This document shows, piece by piece, positions 25,623 through 33,940 of a DNA stretch of 64,000 nucleotides. The translations under genes and the position numbers were made by a program. Position 1 is the stretch's first letter. Each line of letters opens with the position of its first letter. The notes below the pieces were generated by a model that had not been told where the DNA came from, searched no databases, and saw only the letters and a list, made by a program, of their open reading frames with translations. Source of the DNA: a virus. The stretch covers positions 1-64,000 of IMG/VR virus record IMGVR_UViG_3300018418_000008; one strand, written 5' to 3'.

Positions 25623-26490
25623 ATTCCACCTCTAACTTATCGATGTCTTTGCGCTCTGCGAAGATGTGATAGTAACAATTAACTTGATCTACGCTACGAA
25701 TATGAACTTGATTATTTTCTATTTTCTTAACCCATAAATGTTGAGGATGGCCGATCGCAGTTAATTGTACTGTGATTGTTGATTCATCTACAAGGCCTAC
25801 CCAATAATCTGGCAAGTCGATAACTTGTTCTGTAGTTTTACCTCGCACATACACACCAAATTCTGGTCCCTCTAATGATCCATGACGTAATCCCATGCCT
25901 TCTTTAGTAGGATGTGGAATGTCGAATGACTTAGACGTGGCATACAGCGCACCTTGAATACCAACACCGCCCGTGACTTTTAAAGCGCCTGTGCTAGTAT
26001 TGCTAGACGCAGTTGCATTGGAAATTGTAGTAACTGCACTAAATGTTTTTGCACCGCTAAACGTCTGTGTAGTCGAAAGATGTGCGGTATCAGCATCCAA
26101 ATAAGCAGAAGCAATAACACTACCTTGCCATGTACCAGATGTTATAGTACCAAGTGTTGCTACGTTGGTTGATCCTGTCCAACCATCGAGACTATCAGGC
26201 GTTACTGCTCGAGTAGCATCAGTACCAGTATTTGTTTCAGCGATGGTGGCTAACTCAACTACGCCGGCATTGGTAGTATTAGCAGTTTCTGCTGTGATTG
26301 TAATAGATCCTGCACCATTAGTAATATCAATACCATTTCCTGGCGTGAGAGTACCAATAGTCGGACTTCTTGCGGCTCCAGTATTACCAATTACTAATTG
26401 GCCGTTAGTTGTTGGTAAAAGAGATGTGAAGTTTGCGTCAAGCTCAGTGTGTGTAAGAGCATCATCATCTGCACGTAGAATGATCGCCAT
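25615..26490 (-). CDS. Tail-fibre protein, 291 aa
   Basis: The N-terminal half is Thr/Ala-rich fibre sequence (MAIILRADDDALTHTELDAN; GVVELATIAETNTGTDATRA). The C-terminal 110 residues are a distinct domain starting KSFDIPHPTKEGMGLRHGSL, then EGPEFGVYVRGKT, a conserved C-terminal region of marine phage fibre proteins. The ATG at 26490 has AGGGAG upstream. The end overlaps the Cys-rich microprotein gene. It is probably a distal or accessory fibre. Confidence 0.8.
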   Translation of the reverse strand: MAIILRADDDALTHTELDANFTSLLPTTNGQLVIGNTGAARSPTIGTLTPGNGIDITNGAGSITITAETANTTNAGVVELATIAETNTGTDATRAVTPDSLDGWTGSTNVATLGTITSGTWQGSVIASAYLDADTAHLSTTQTFSGAKTFSAVTTISNATASSNTSTGALKVTGGVGIQGALYATSKSFDIPHPTKEGMGLRHGSLEGPEFGVYVRGKTTEQVIDLPDYWVGLVDESTITVQLTAIGHPQHLWVKKIENNQVHIRSVDQVNCYYHIFAERKDIDKLEVEYE

Positions 26491-26493
26491 TTA

Positions 26494-26841
26494 CTAACTC
26501 CCTAAAATTGTAACGCTAGGTTTAATAAACACTTTACCATCCATAATTCTTTCTATATTTGTATTTCCTGATTCGTACATAACAACGTCATATACATATC
26601 TCACACTGGTATCGAGTGTACTAGTCTGTGTCGAGTTCAAACTCAATTGAATTACACCACCGTTGGCGTCTACAACAGCAGTGCTGAATGAAATAGTGGT
26701 AGGATCAGAATAAGTTTTCTTCATTCCTCCACTAAACAATTTATTATTAATGTCTTTAGCTGCGCCATTTGTGTCAACAATGAATACTTTAATAGTAGCG
26801 TCAGCACCTTCGACTATGGTTAAATCTTCGGTACGGGCCAT
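26494..26841 (-). CDS. Small beta-sandwich phage protein, 115 aa
   Basis: MARTEDLTIVEGADATIKVF, followed by strand-rich sequence and the end VFIKPSVTILGS, gives a single all-beta domain. It resembles the N-terminal baseplate-attachment domains of some phage receptor-binding proteins, although that match is weak. It starts the appendage operon after the oxygenase cassette and has its own late promoter at 26867. GAGGA lies upstream of the ATG. Confidence 0.75.
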   Translation of the reverse strand: MARTEDLTIVEGADATIKVFIVDTNGAAKDINNKLFSGGMKKTYSDPTTISFSTAVVDANGGVIQLSLNSTQTSTLDTSVRYVYDVVMYESGNTNIERIMDGKVFIKPSVTILGS

Positions 26842-26866
26842 GAGAGAAACGTCCTCGTTTTACTTT

Positions 26867-26874
26867 TATTTATA
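26867..26874 (-). promoter_or_regulatory. T4-type late promoter (TATAAATA)
   Basis: A perfect TATAAATA on the minus strand lies in the 34-base gap between the oxygenase cassette and the appendage genes. Confidence 0.6.
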
Positions 26875-26875
26875 A

Positions 26876-27475
26876 TTATTCGAACCGTACTATATTAAAA
26901 GCGATCGAATAACGAGGTTTTTCTATTTGATTTATTAATACGCCATGTGTCATATGATTAGGAAAAAATAAACATGTGTTTTTTTCGGTGATTGGTTCAA
27001 AATGATCGGTTGTTATTAATGGATTGCATAAATCATCGCCTAATGAGCCATTTTGTAATGCCCATGAATAATCACCTTTTCTAATAAACATAATTTCACC
27101 TTGTTCTTGCTCTACATTTCTTGGATAATAACAACCAGATAAAACACATGTTGGGCCAGGATGAGAATGGTGCATATTGTAACAATGTTGGAAATTAATG
27201 TTCATCCATAAATTATCAACTTTTACATTTACATCAGATTCATAAGCATCTCTACATATTTGATTGGCAGCTTCGTTAATACGACCAATTAAATTATCTA
27301 TATGTTTATTTTCATTTATATTATATTCTCGTTGCCAGCCTCCAATATTTGATAAATCCCTCCCCTCATCTTGACTACAAATATAATCCATAAATTTAAC
27401 AATTTCTTCAGAATTGACATCATCAAAAACCATTTTAAAAATACTATCGACAAATATATCAATTCTTTCAATCAT
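26876..27475 (-). CDS. 2OG-Fe(II) oxygenase, TIGR02466-like, 199 aa
   Basis: The double-stranded beta-helix signature is present. HSH (H103, H105) follows INFQHCYNMH, a distal His lies in FFPNHMTHGVL (H177), and a 2OG-binding Arg lies in PRYSIAFNI (R188). The sequence CVLSGCYYPRNVEQEQGEIM matches the middle of this oxygenase family, which is common in cyanophages and marine bacteria. The reaction would be Fe(II)- and 2-oxoglutarate-dependent hydroxylation. The substrate is unknown. It is the last gene of a five-gene cassette and overlaps the previous gene by ATGA. Confidence 0.85.
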   Translation of the reverse strand: MIERIDIFVDSIFKMVFDDVNSEEIVKFMDYICSQDEGRDLSNIGGWQREYNINENKHIDNLIGRINEAANQICRDAYESDVNVKVDNLWMNINFQHCYNMHHSHPGPTCVLSGCYYPRNVEQEQGEIMFIRKGDYSWALQNGSLGDDLCNPLITTDHFEPITEKNTCLFFPNHMTHGVLINQIEKPRYSIAFNIVRFE

Positions 27476-28341
27476 GGTTTTTCCTGTATGCCGTGTGTAG
27501 CATATGGACCTTTTAGAATTAAAGGTATATTAAAAAACAAAGCTTCGCCAAGTGGTTCAATGCTGTAGTATTGATGAGCAGGAATATAAACAATATCACC
27601 TTTGTTTACTGTAATTTCTTGTTCTATCTCTAATTTATCAAAAAAAACTTGATAATCTCTAACATCCCAATCTTCTGGAAAACTATGATCGCATAATGCA
27701 GAACATCTATTTTTATAAACAATAATTTTAAATGATTCATCTACACCTAGAAAAAAATTACTCCACGTTTTAGCACATGGTAAATGTTTATCGGCATCTT
27801 TTGATGGATGATAATAAGCTTGAATACAACCACTCGTATGAACAGGTCGTACAGGCCAGACTCCATAATATTCAAGATTACAATAAAATTGGTTTAATAA
27901 AAATTGTAACAGTTCATAGACATGATTGTTAAAAATTTCAAATTTATTAATCATCATTGTTTGATTATTTTTTTCAATATATTCTAATGACAATTTACAA
28001 TAATTAATAAAATCTTGATATATTTCTGATTTTTGATTTTGATCATCAAATTCTACACTATCAGGATTTTTTGTAGTAAGCGGAGTAAATTGAGGATTAT
28101 TTTTATAATCCTCTAGAATTCTATTTGTAGTAGATTGAATTTCATCTGTTTGCATCTTAGATAGTGCAGTTACAAAATAATAAGTAAATTGGTCTTCTTT
28201 AAATAATATTAATTTTTTAAAATCACCAATTGTACCGAGATGACAACACTCTTCTTCTCTTATAAAATTATTTAAAACAATAAGCTTATCATTAAAATAA
28301 ATTTCTTCAAAATCTTTTTCGAATTGTTCTTTTGCAAACAT
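27472..28341 (-). CDS. Cupin/JmjC-like protein of the oxygenase cassette, 289 aa
   Basis: I choose the ATG at 28341, because it overlaps the upstream stop as TAATG. A longer frame to 28383 would intrude into the previous gene and lacks support. The C-terminal region shows a cupin-like end (EITVNKGDIVYIPAHQYYSI, then ALFFNIPLIL). An earlier stretch has YHPSKDADKH. These are reminiscent of JmjC or cupin oxygenases, but I cannot place the metal ligands with certainty. About 60 residues in the N-terminal half are helical. It may assist or extend the modification made by its oxygenase neighbours. Confidence 0.7.
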   Translation of the reverse strand: MFAKEQFEKDFEEIYFNDKLIVLNNFIREEECCHLGTIGDFKKLILFKEDQFTYYFVTALSKMQTDEIQSTTNRILEDYKNNPQFTPLTTKNPDSVEFDDQNQKSEIYQDFINYCKLSLEYIEKNNQTMMINKFEIFNNHVYELLQFLLNQFYCNLEYYGVWPVRPVHTSGCIQAYYHPSKDADKHLPCAKTWSNFFLGVDESFKIIVYKNRCSALCDHSFPEDWDVRDYQVFFDKLEIEQEITVNKGDIVYIPAHQYYSIEPLGEALFFNIPLILKGPYATHGIQEKP

Positions 28342-29057
28342 TATTGTTTCTCTTCTAATGTATAATTGCTTTTTCGCATGCAATATTTTCTATACCATTG
28401 AGCTACACTCGCGAATCCTCGAGATCTAGCTTCTCGTTTTTCTACCATTGGACCATAAAAACCATTGTATGTTTCTTTCTTAAATGGTATAATATGCACT
28501 AAAGGTTCACCGGCTTTGATTGTAAAACTGCCTTTTTCTTTTGGCTTAAAAATAATATTGAGTGTAGTAAATCTCTCTGAATAATCAACTACGCCAGGGT
28601 AAATGTATAACTTCTCTACTATATTCGAATGATAATGAGGAGGCATAATTAATAATGAAATATTTTTTGCCTTCACCATCCAAGGGGTTGTTAAATGTAA
28701 TGGGTTAGCTGCGCAGTTTTGATCAGGTATACCTGTAGCTATTTCTTCACTCATAGGACCACATACTTGATTACCTAATGGTTTATGTGATTCATTTCCA
28801 GATTTATCTCTAGACATTACATATGCCATCGTATTTGGACCATCATTAAATACCTGAATCTCATCCCACGCTGTCAAAATCCATCCTAGATTTTTATAAT
28901 CTACAATACCGGGGCAATCATTAAATTTTTCTTTCCCAAATTTTTCTTTTTGCACGGCTTTATGAGGACAGGCATTAAAGGTTCGCGCTTTTTGAATTGG
29001 ATGCAATTTATAATATGTGCCATCCATATCATAAAATTCTACATTATTTTCAATCAT
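28341..29057 (-). CDS. Cupin-like protein A (possibly DUF6065-like), 238 aa
   Basis: This protein is paralogous to its upstream neighbour at 29054. Both end in a similar region, here IYPGVVDYSERFTTLNIIFK, then TIKAGEPLVHIIPFKKE. A His-rich MPPHYHSN stretch precedes it. The 'GVVD' and 'aG-PLvHivPFk' signature fits, from memory, proteins annotated DUF6065 in marine bacteria and phages. The similarity suggests a small-molecule or peptide-modifying cupin fold. Seven Cys are scattered and do not look structural. Translation is coupled on both sides. Confidence 0.7.
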   Translation of the reverse strand: MIENNVEFYDMDGTYYKLHPIQKARTFNACPHKAVQKEKFGKEKFNDCPGIVDYKNLGWILTAWDEIQVFNDGPNTMAYVMSRDKSGNESHKPLGNQVCGPMSEEIATGIPDQNCAANPLHLTTPWMVKAKNISLLIMPPHYHSNIVEKLYIYPGVVDYSERFTTLNIIFKPKEKGSFTIKAGEPLVHIIPFKKETYNGFYGPMVEKREARSRGFASVAQWYRKYCMRKSNYTLEEKQ

Positions 29058-29758
29058 CTTATTTCACGCAATTCTTTTGTATAAGTTCCTAATCGTGTTC
29101 GATTTGCAACATTAAGTTTATCTCGCTGTTTGCATTCTTTTTCATTCATAGGTCTAATAATGTGTTTATGCTTTTGTCTTTTAAATGGCACGACATGTAC
29201 TAATGGCATACCTGCGAGTAGTGTATCATCAAAATTTGGTTGATGCCAAATTACTGGAAAATTAACTGGACTATGATATTGATCAGTATCAACAACACCA
29301 CTTAAAACTGTATATGGTAAATTCCAGACACTAGGTAGTGGTTGAAATAAACACGACCATCCAGGCGGAGTTTTAATTCCATAATAATTTATAAACTTTA
29401 AAGGATCTTGTTTTCCAGTTTTCCAACCAGTTGATTTAAGTTGACTAAACGAATGTCTTTCAACAAATGGTAAAGTACTATCTTGCATATGTTCTGCAGA
29501 TAATACACTACAATCGTCATTAGTAATAACATGAACATCGCCTTGAAGAGGCACAATATAACCAAGCGTCATAGCATCCAACATAGGCAAACATTTTTTT
29601 GCCGTGGCACCCGGCATAGTATTCGTTCTTTGCTCAGTTTTTAAAGGAATCTTTCTAAACCATTCCGGAATGTGTTTATTTGCAGGTACTGGCTCAGGTA
29701 AAACTTCATGCAATTCTGGTTCAATAATAAATTCAATTTTATCGTTATTAAAAAACAT
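29054..29758 (-). CDS. Cupin-like protein B (possibly DUF6065-like), 234 aa
   Basis: The N-terminus reads KIEFIIEPELHEVLPEPVPA, then KHIPEWFRKIP. The middle has YGIKTPPGWSCLFQPLPSVW. The end has VLSGVVDTDQYHSPVNFPVI, then LAGMPLVHVVPFKRQK. The final part aligns by eye with protein A at 28341. The Trp-rich segments and the GVVDTD motif are shared with DUF6065-type proteins. The function of that family is not known to me. It overlaps the oxygenase gene upstream by TAATG and protein A by ATGA. Confidence 0.7.
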   Translation of the reverse strand: MFFNNDKIEFIIEPELHEVLPEPVPANKHIPEWFRKIPLKTEQRTNTMPGATAKKCLPMLDAMTLGYIVPLQGDVHVITNDDCSVLSAEHMQDSTLPFVERHSFSQLKSTGWKTGKQDPLKFINYYGIKTPPGWSCLFQPLPSVWNLPYTVLSGVVDTDQYHSPVNFPVIWHQPNFDDTLLAGMPLVHVVPFKRQKHKHIIRPMNEKECKQRDKLNVANRTRLGTYTKELREIR

Positions 29759-30372
29759 TATATTTGACTATCTCCCCAAACCCAAAACACTAGCGTTTCT
29801 CTATTGCCAGATATAAGTGGAGTAACTTGGTGTAACATATGACTGTCAAAAAACACGACAGCACCTTTCTTCAATTCAATTGGATATAAATGGCCATTTC
29901 CATCTAAATCTATAGTTAATTCACCACCTTCATAGTCTTCAGGATCAGATAGCATAACAATACCAGAAATTCTTCTATCTTTTGGTCTATAGCCTTGTAA
30001 TAGAACGTCTGTATGTGGATCATATTTAGTGCCTGGCCCGTCGTAGATAACATATTGAATATCTTCCATACCTATAATTGGATAAAGAAAATGATCATAG
30101 TTAGCTCTGCCAACTAAATGACCAATTTTTTCATAGACTATATTTGTATTTTGTTCTCTATGAAGGCTTGCTACTTTGCAATCCCGAACTTTATCTGTAG
30201 AATCAGGTACTTTTTTACCTTCAGATCGTTCAGAATATGTTTCACCAGATTCGAAATTAATAATTTTTTTAAAAAATCTAATTTTATTAATTTCATCTTC
30301 ATCAAATACATTTTCATAAACACCAAATCGCTGGAGATTATGACCGGGAGTCAACTTCTCAATTTCATGCAT
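29758..30372 (-). CDS. 2OG-Fe(II) oxygenase, prolyl 4-hydroxylase / PKHD type, 204 aa
   Basis: All active-site residues of this family are visible. The motif HTD (H120, D122) lies in YDPHTDV, GGEL follows, and the distal ligand is H181 in FFDSHMLHQVTPLISGNR, with R191 as the 2-oxoglutarate-binding Arg. The length and order fit PKHD-type hydroxylases related to prolyl 4-hydroxylase. It is the first gene of a coupled cassette with a late promoter (30405) and follows directly a protein with about 41 Tyr-Pro repeats, which is a candidate substrate. Late expression makes a virion-protein target more likely than a metabolic one. This is inference. Confidence 0.9.
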   Translation of the reverse strand: MHEIEKLTPGHNLQRFGVYENVFDEDEINKIRFFKKIINFESGETYSERSEGKKVPDSTDKVRDCKVASLHREQNTNIVYEKIGHLVGRANYDHFLYPIIGMEDIQYVIYDGPGTKYDPHTDVLLQGYRPKDRRISGIVMLSDPEDYEGGELTIDLDGNGHLYPIELKKGAVVFFDSHMLHQVTPLISGNRETLVFWVWGDSQI

Positions 30373-30387
30373 AATATAATTACCTTG

Positions 30388-32736
30388 TTAACCACTGTAT
30401 TTTATATTTATATATCCTCTATTAGTAGCATTATTATTACCAGCTGGGGAATTACCAACACTTACCGATAAGTCTGTACCATCTATACCATCGACTTCAT
30501 TTGGATTAGTAATTTGTACATATGTTGCTGTTGCTGCAGCCGTAACATAATTTGTAACATTAGGTGCAGCACCCGGCGCAGTTACACTAACAGGAGTACC
30601 ATCAGGAGTTGTCCATTGAACTGTTGTGTCATCACCAGCAAGCCCGAGTGTAGTTCTTGCTGGATAATTAGTTACACGAGAAGGATAATTAGTAACATTA
30701 GTTACCGAATATGCCGGCTGATTGCGTGATGGATAATTTGTTACAACTTGGTATGCTGGATTATTTCTAGCAGGATAGTTTGTTACAACAGAATATGCTG
30801 GATTATTACGCAATGGATAATATGTTGCAACCGCATATGCTGGATTATTACGCAATGGATAATTTGTTACAACTGAATAAGCCGGCTGATTACGTGATGG
30901 ATAGTTTGTTACAACAGAATAAGCCGGATTGTTTCTAACAGGATAGTTTGTTACAACCGAATAAGCTGGATTATTACGCAATGGATAATTTGTTACAACA
31001 GAATATGCTGCTTGATTTCTAGCAGGATAATCTGTTTGATTTTGATATGCCGGATTGTTTCTAACAGGATAGTTTGTTACAACTGAATATGCTGGATTAT
31101 TACGCAACGGATAGTTTGTTACAACCGAATATGCTGGATTATTTCTAACAGGATAATCAGTTTGATTTTGGTATGCTGGATTATTTCTAGCAGGATAATT
31201 TGTTACAACAGAATATGCTGCTTGATTTCTAGCAGGATAATCTGTTTGATTTTGGTATGCTGGATTATTTCTAGCAGGATAATCAGTTTGATTTTGGTAT
31301 GCTGGATTATTTCTAGCAGGATAATCAGTTTGATTTTGGTATGCCGGATTGTTTCTAGCAGGATAGTTTGTTATAACCGAATATGCTGCTTTGTTTCTAG
31401 CAGGATAGGTTGTTACAACTGAATATGCTGCTTGATTTCTAGCAGGATAATCTGTTTGATTTTGGTATGCTGGATTATTTCTAGCAGGATAGTTTGTTGT
31501 TTGTGAATAAGCAGCCTTTCCCGAATATACAACTCGCGACGGGTAATACGCTGTAGCAGTAAATGTTTGATAGGTCGGAAAAAATATCTGCCCGAAAGTA
31601 TAACCTGAAGAATAAGCTGCTTGAGTAAAAGAAGTGGTCCTTGCTGGGAAGTTAGCAACATTAGAATAAGCACCCTTTTGCTGTCTGCTAGGGTAATTAG
31701 TGATAACACTATAGGCACCTTTCACCTGTCTACTAGGATAATCTGTTTGATCTTGATAGGCAGCTTTCACCTGTCTACTAGGATAATCGGTTTGATTTTG
31801 ATAGGCAGCCTTCTGCTGTCTACTAGGATAATTAGTGATAACACTATAGGCAGATTTTTGCAGTCTGCCAGGATAATTAGTGATAACACTATAGGCAGCC
31901 TTCGCCTGTCTGCTAGGGTAATTAGTGATAACACTATAGGCAGCTTTCACCTGTCTACTAGGATAATCCGTTTGATTTTGGTAAGCAGCTTTTTGCTGTC
32001 TGCTAGGGTAATTAGTGATAACACTATAGGCGGCCTTTTGTTGTCTACTAGGATAATCGGTTTGATTTTGGTAAGCGGCCTTCTGCTGTCTACTAGGGTA
32101 ATCCGTTTGATTTTGGTAAGCAGCTTTTTGTTCTCTACTAGGATAATTAGTGATAACACTATAGGCAGCTTTCACCTGTCTGCTAGGATAATCGGTTTGA
32201 TTTTGGTAAGCAGCTTTTTGTTCTCTACTAGGGTAATTAGTGATAACACTATAGGCGGCCTTCTGCTGTCTACTAGGATAATTAGTTTGATTTTGGTAAG
32301 CAGATTTTTGCAACCGAGAAGGATAATTGGTTTGATTCTGATAGGCAGCTTTTTGCAACCGAGAAGGATAATTAGTTTGATTTTGGTAAGCAGATTTTTG
32401 CAACCGAGAAGGAAAATTGGTTTGAATCTGATAAGCAGCTTTCTGTAATCTAGAAGGATAGTTTGTTTGATTCTGATAGGCAGCCTTCTGCAATCGTGAT
32501 GGATAATTAGTAATTGCATTAGTTTGATAAACTGCTTTAGTTGTACTATATGCTGCTTTTAATGTTGGAGCACTAGCACCACCACCTCTAGCCTCAATCT
32601 CAATGATTTGACGACCATAAGGAATAGAGATAGGAGTAGCATCAGTTGTACCTGACGTTGCTTCTTTATATCTAGTTTCAGAAAAAGTGGCAGCCCACGT
32701 TCTATCTAGAAAACTTTTTCCGCCTCCTATTGGCAT
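30388..32736 (-). CDS. Tyr-Pro repeat fibre protein, 782 aa
   Basis: After a 60-residue head (MPIGGGKSFLDRTWAATFSE) the protein is almost wholly repeats in two blocks. The first has about 20 units of 15 residues, with core AAYQNQTDYPSRQQK or AAYSVITNYPSRQQK. A 60-residue spacer follows (AYSSGYTFGQIFFPTYQTFT), and then about 21 units of 14 residues, with core NNPAYSVVTNYPAR or NNPAYQNQTDYPAR. A 90-residue non-repeat tail closes it. The regular Tyr-Pro spacing suggests an extended or beta-solenoid fibre. No known family is recognised. It lies directly upstream of a prolyl-hydroxylase-type gene. GAGGA precedes the ATG. Confidence 0.85.
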   Translation of the reverse strand: MPIGGGKSFLDRTWAATFSETRYKEATSGTTDATPISIPYGRQIIEIEARGGGASAPTLKAAYSTTKAVYQTNAITNYPSRLQKAAYQNQTNYPSRLQKAAYQIQTNFPSRLQKSAYQNQTNYPSRLQKAAYQNQTNYPSRLQKSAYQNQTNYPSRQQKAAYSVITNYPSREQKAAYQNQTDYPSRQVKAAYSVITNYPSREQKAAYQNQTDYPSRQQKAAYQNQTDYPSRQQKAAYSVITNYPSRQQKAAYQNQTDYPSRQVKAAYSVITNYPSRQAKAAYSVITNYPGRLQKSAYSVITNYPSRQQKAAYQNQTDYPSRQVKAAYQDQTDYPSRQVKGAYSVITNYPSRQQKGAYSNVANFPARTTSFTQAAYSSGYTFGQIFFPTYQTFTATAYYPSRVVYSGKAAYSQTTNYPARNNPAYQNQTDYPARNQAAYSVVTTYPARNKAAYSVITNYPARNNPAYQNQTDYPARNNPAYQNQTDYPARNNPAYQNQTDYPARNQAAYSVVTNYPARNNPAYQNQTDYPVRNNPAYSVVTNYPLRNNPAYSVVTNYPVRNNPAYQNQTDYPARNQAAYSVVTNYPLRNNPAYSVVTNYPVRNNPAYSVVTNYPSRNQPAYSVVTNYPLRNNPAYAVATYYPLRNNPAYSVVTNYPARNNPAYQVVTNYPSRNQPAYSVTNVTNYPSRVTNYPARTTLGLAGDDTTVQWTTPDGTPVSVTAPGAAPNVTNYVTAAATATYVQITNPNEVDGIDGTDLSVSVGNSPAGNNNATNRGYINIKYSG
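30405..30412 (-). promoter_or_regulatory. T4-type late promoter for the oxygenase cassette
   Basis: A perfect TATAAATA on the minus strand lies within the last codons of the Tyr-Pro repeat gene, 33 bases before the first oxygenase ATG. It would give the five-gene cassette a late start of its own. Confidence 0.6.
30660..31510 (-). repeat. 42-bp tandem coding repeats (about 21 copies)
   Basis: The units encode 14 residues, alternating NNPAYSVVTNYPAR- and NNPAYQNQTDYPAR-like sequences. They differ mainly at the Ala/Val/Leu/Ser before Arg. Confidence 0.85.
31650..32520 (-). repeat. 45-bp tandem coding repeats (about 20 copies)
   Basis: The units encode 15 residues with the core AYxxxTxYPSRxxKA. 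One codon more than the 42-bp block changes the phase of the repeat. The minus-strand DNA is repetitive enough to look like a CRISPR array, but it is coding. Confidence 0.85.
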
Positions 32737-32751
32737 ATTACATCCTCTTTA

Positions 32752-33930
32752 TTACTGTGCCCAACCAGCATTTCGAATTGATAATGAACCATATATTTTA
32801 CCAGCAATTACTACAAAATTATATATGTCAATTCCAGATGACGATGGAGGTTCTACTGATTCTGCCCAATATATAGCATCTCCTTCTAGTTCCCCTGGCC
32901 ACGTAGCTTCTCTTGCGGTGCCATTGTTATCTATGACTAAAGTAAACGCTGCAGCTTCACCAGCTGCCGTTGGGAAATTTGTAAAATCAACCGAATAGTT
33001 AGCATTTGGCGTAAATGTATATACCGAACCAGAATTTACGTTTATGTTTACTGAATTTCCTGTTGATGCAGCTACTACAGTTTCCTTAAAATAATCTTCT
33101 ACTTGAATACGGCGCGCCATGATGTCAGTTGTTACATCTAAATCACCACTAATATATGTTTGTGTAGCATTAACTTTTAATCTTTCAGATCCATTTGATA
33201 CCAATCTTATAGATGCAGTAGCATCAAATTCTAATTTTGTTGCAACATCGCCGCTATGAGTAATACTACTAAGAATCTCTACATTATCAACACCATCAAT
33301 TGTGTTATCAGATGCCGAGAGGTTAGAAAAATGAAGACCGTCGTTATCAAAATATGCCCGTCTTCGATCACCAATAATTATCGATATTTCATCAGCTGAT
33401 GTGCTTGACCAAGTACCACCAAAATTAGGATCTGGTACATCATCGTTCGTCAAAGCACCAAAAATAATACCAGTGGCAGTATCATCTTGTGATAGTATCA
33501 TTGATGTGTTTATAGAATTAACACCAATGCCGCCATCAGCTTTTTCTGTATTTGTAGCAAATGTACTAGTAGGACTAACACCTCTTACTTGTATACCATC
33601 ACCAGCATTAATTGATAGCATAGTAGTATTAGCACTTGCTATATTTGCATTGCCAGCTGTAATATCAATTTGATTGTTCGAGAATCCGATCGTGGTATCA
33701 GTGTCGCCGACGTGAGTAATATTGGTGCCAATATATAAGCCACCTGTAATTTGTGCAGTGCCAACTACATCAAGCGGATATGATGGTGATGAATCGTTTA
33801 TGCCGACCCGATTGTTTACGGTATCAACGAATAAGACATTGGTGTCAACTGCTAAATTGGCACCAACCTCCATTGAGCCAGTAACAACTAACCCGTCTAA
33901 TGTGTCAAATTTTTGTGAGGTAGCAGTCAT
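32752..33930 (-). CDS. Tail-fibre protein, 392 aa
   Basis: MTATSQKFDTLDGLVVTGSM and VLFVDTVNNRVGINDSSPSY, followed by YPLDVVGTAQI, are the N-terminal signature of marine phage fibre proteins (NRVGI-x-SP repeats as in cyanophage fibres). The body is beta-rich. The C-terminal 60 residues (YWAESVEPPSSSG, YGSLSIRNAGWAQ) form the module shared with the protein at 21851. GAGA lies upstream of the ATG. Confidence 0.8.
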   Translation of the reverse strand: MTATSQKFDTLDGLVVTGSMEVGANLAVDTNVLFVDTVNNRVGINDSSPSYPLDVVGTAQITGGLYIGTNITHVGDTDTTIGFSNNQIDITAGNANIASANTTMLSINAGDGIQVRGVSPTSTFATNTEKADGGIGVNSINTSMILSQDDTATGIIFGALTNDDVPDPNFGGTWSSTSADEISIIIGDRRRAYFDNDGLHFSNLSASDNTIDGVDNVEILSSITHSGDVATKLEFDATASIRLVSNGSERLKVNATQTYISGDLDVTTDIMARRIQVEDYFKETVVAASTGNSVNINVNSGSVYTFTPNANYSVDFTNFPTAAGEAAAFTLVIDNNGTAREATWPGELEGDAIYWAESVEPPSSSGIDIYNFVVIAGKIYGSLSIRNAGWAQ

Positions 33931-33940
33931 TTACTTCTCT

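Noticed and set aside
28342-28383. Longer start for the 289-residue cassette protein
   Set aside because: The extra 14 codons intrude into the preceding gene; the TAATG start at 28341 explains the layout better.
21178-30372. Diversity-generating retroelement linked to the fibre genes
   Set aside because: No reverse transcriptase or template-repeat pair is visible in the window.
31621-32448. 275-residue plus-strand frame with regular repeats
   Set aside because: It is the antisense of the Tyr-Pro repeat gene; its periodicity comes from that gene.
30660-32520. CRISPR-like regular DNA repeats of 42-45 bp
   Set aside because: The repeats are continuous, without spacers, and lie in one long open frame with in-frame variation; no cas genes are near.
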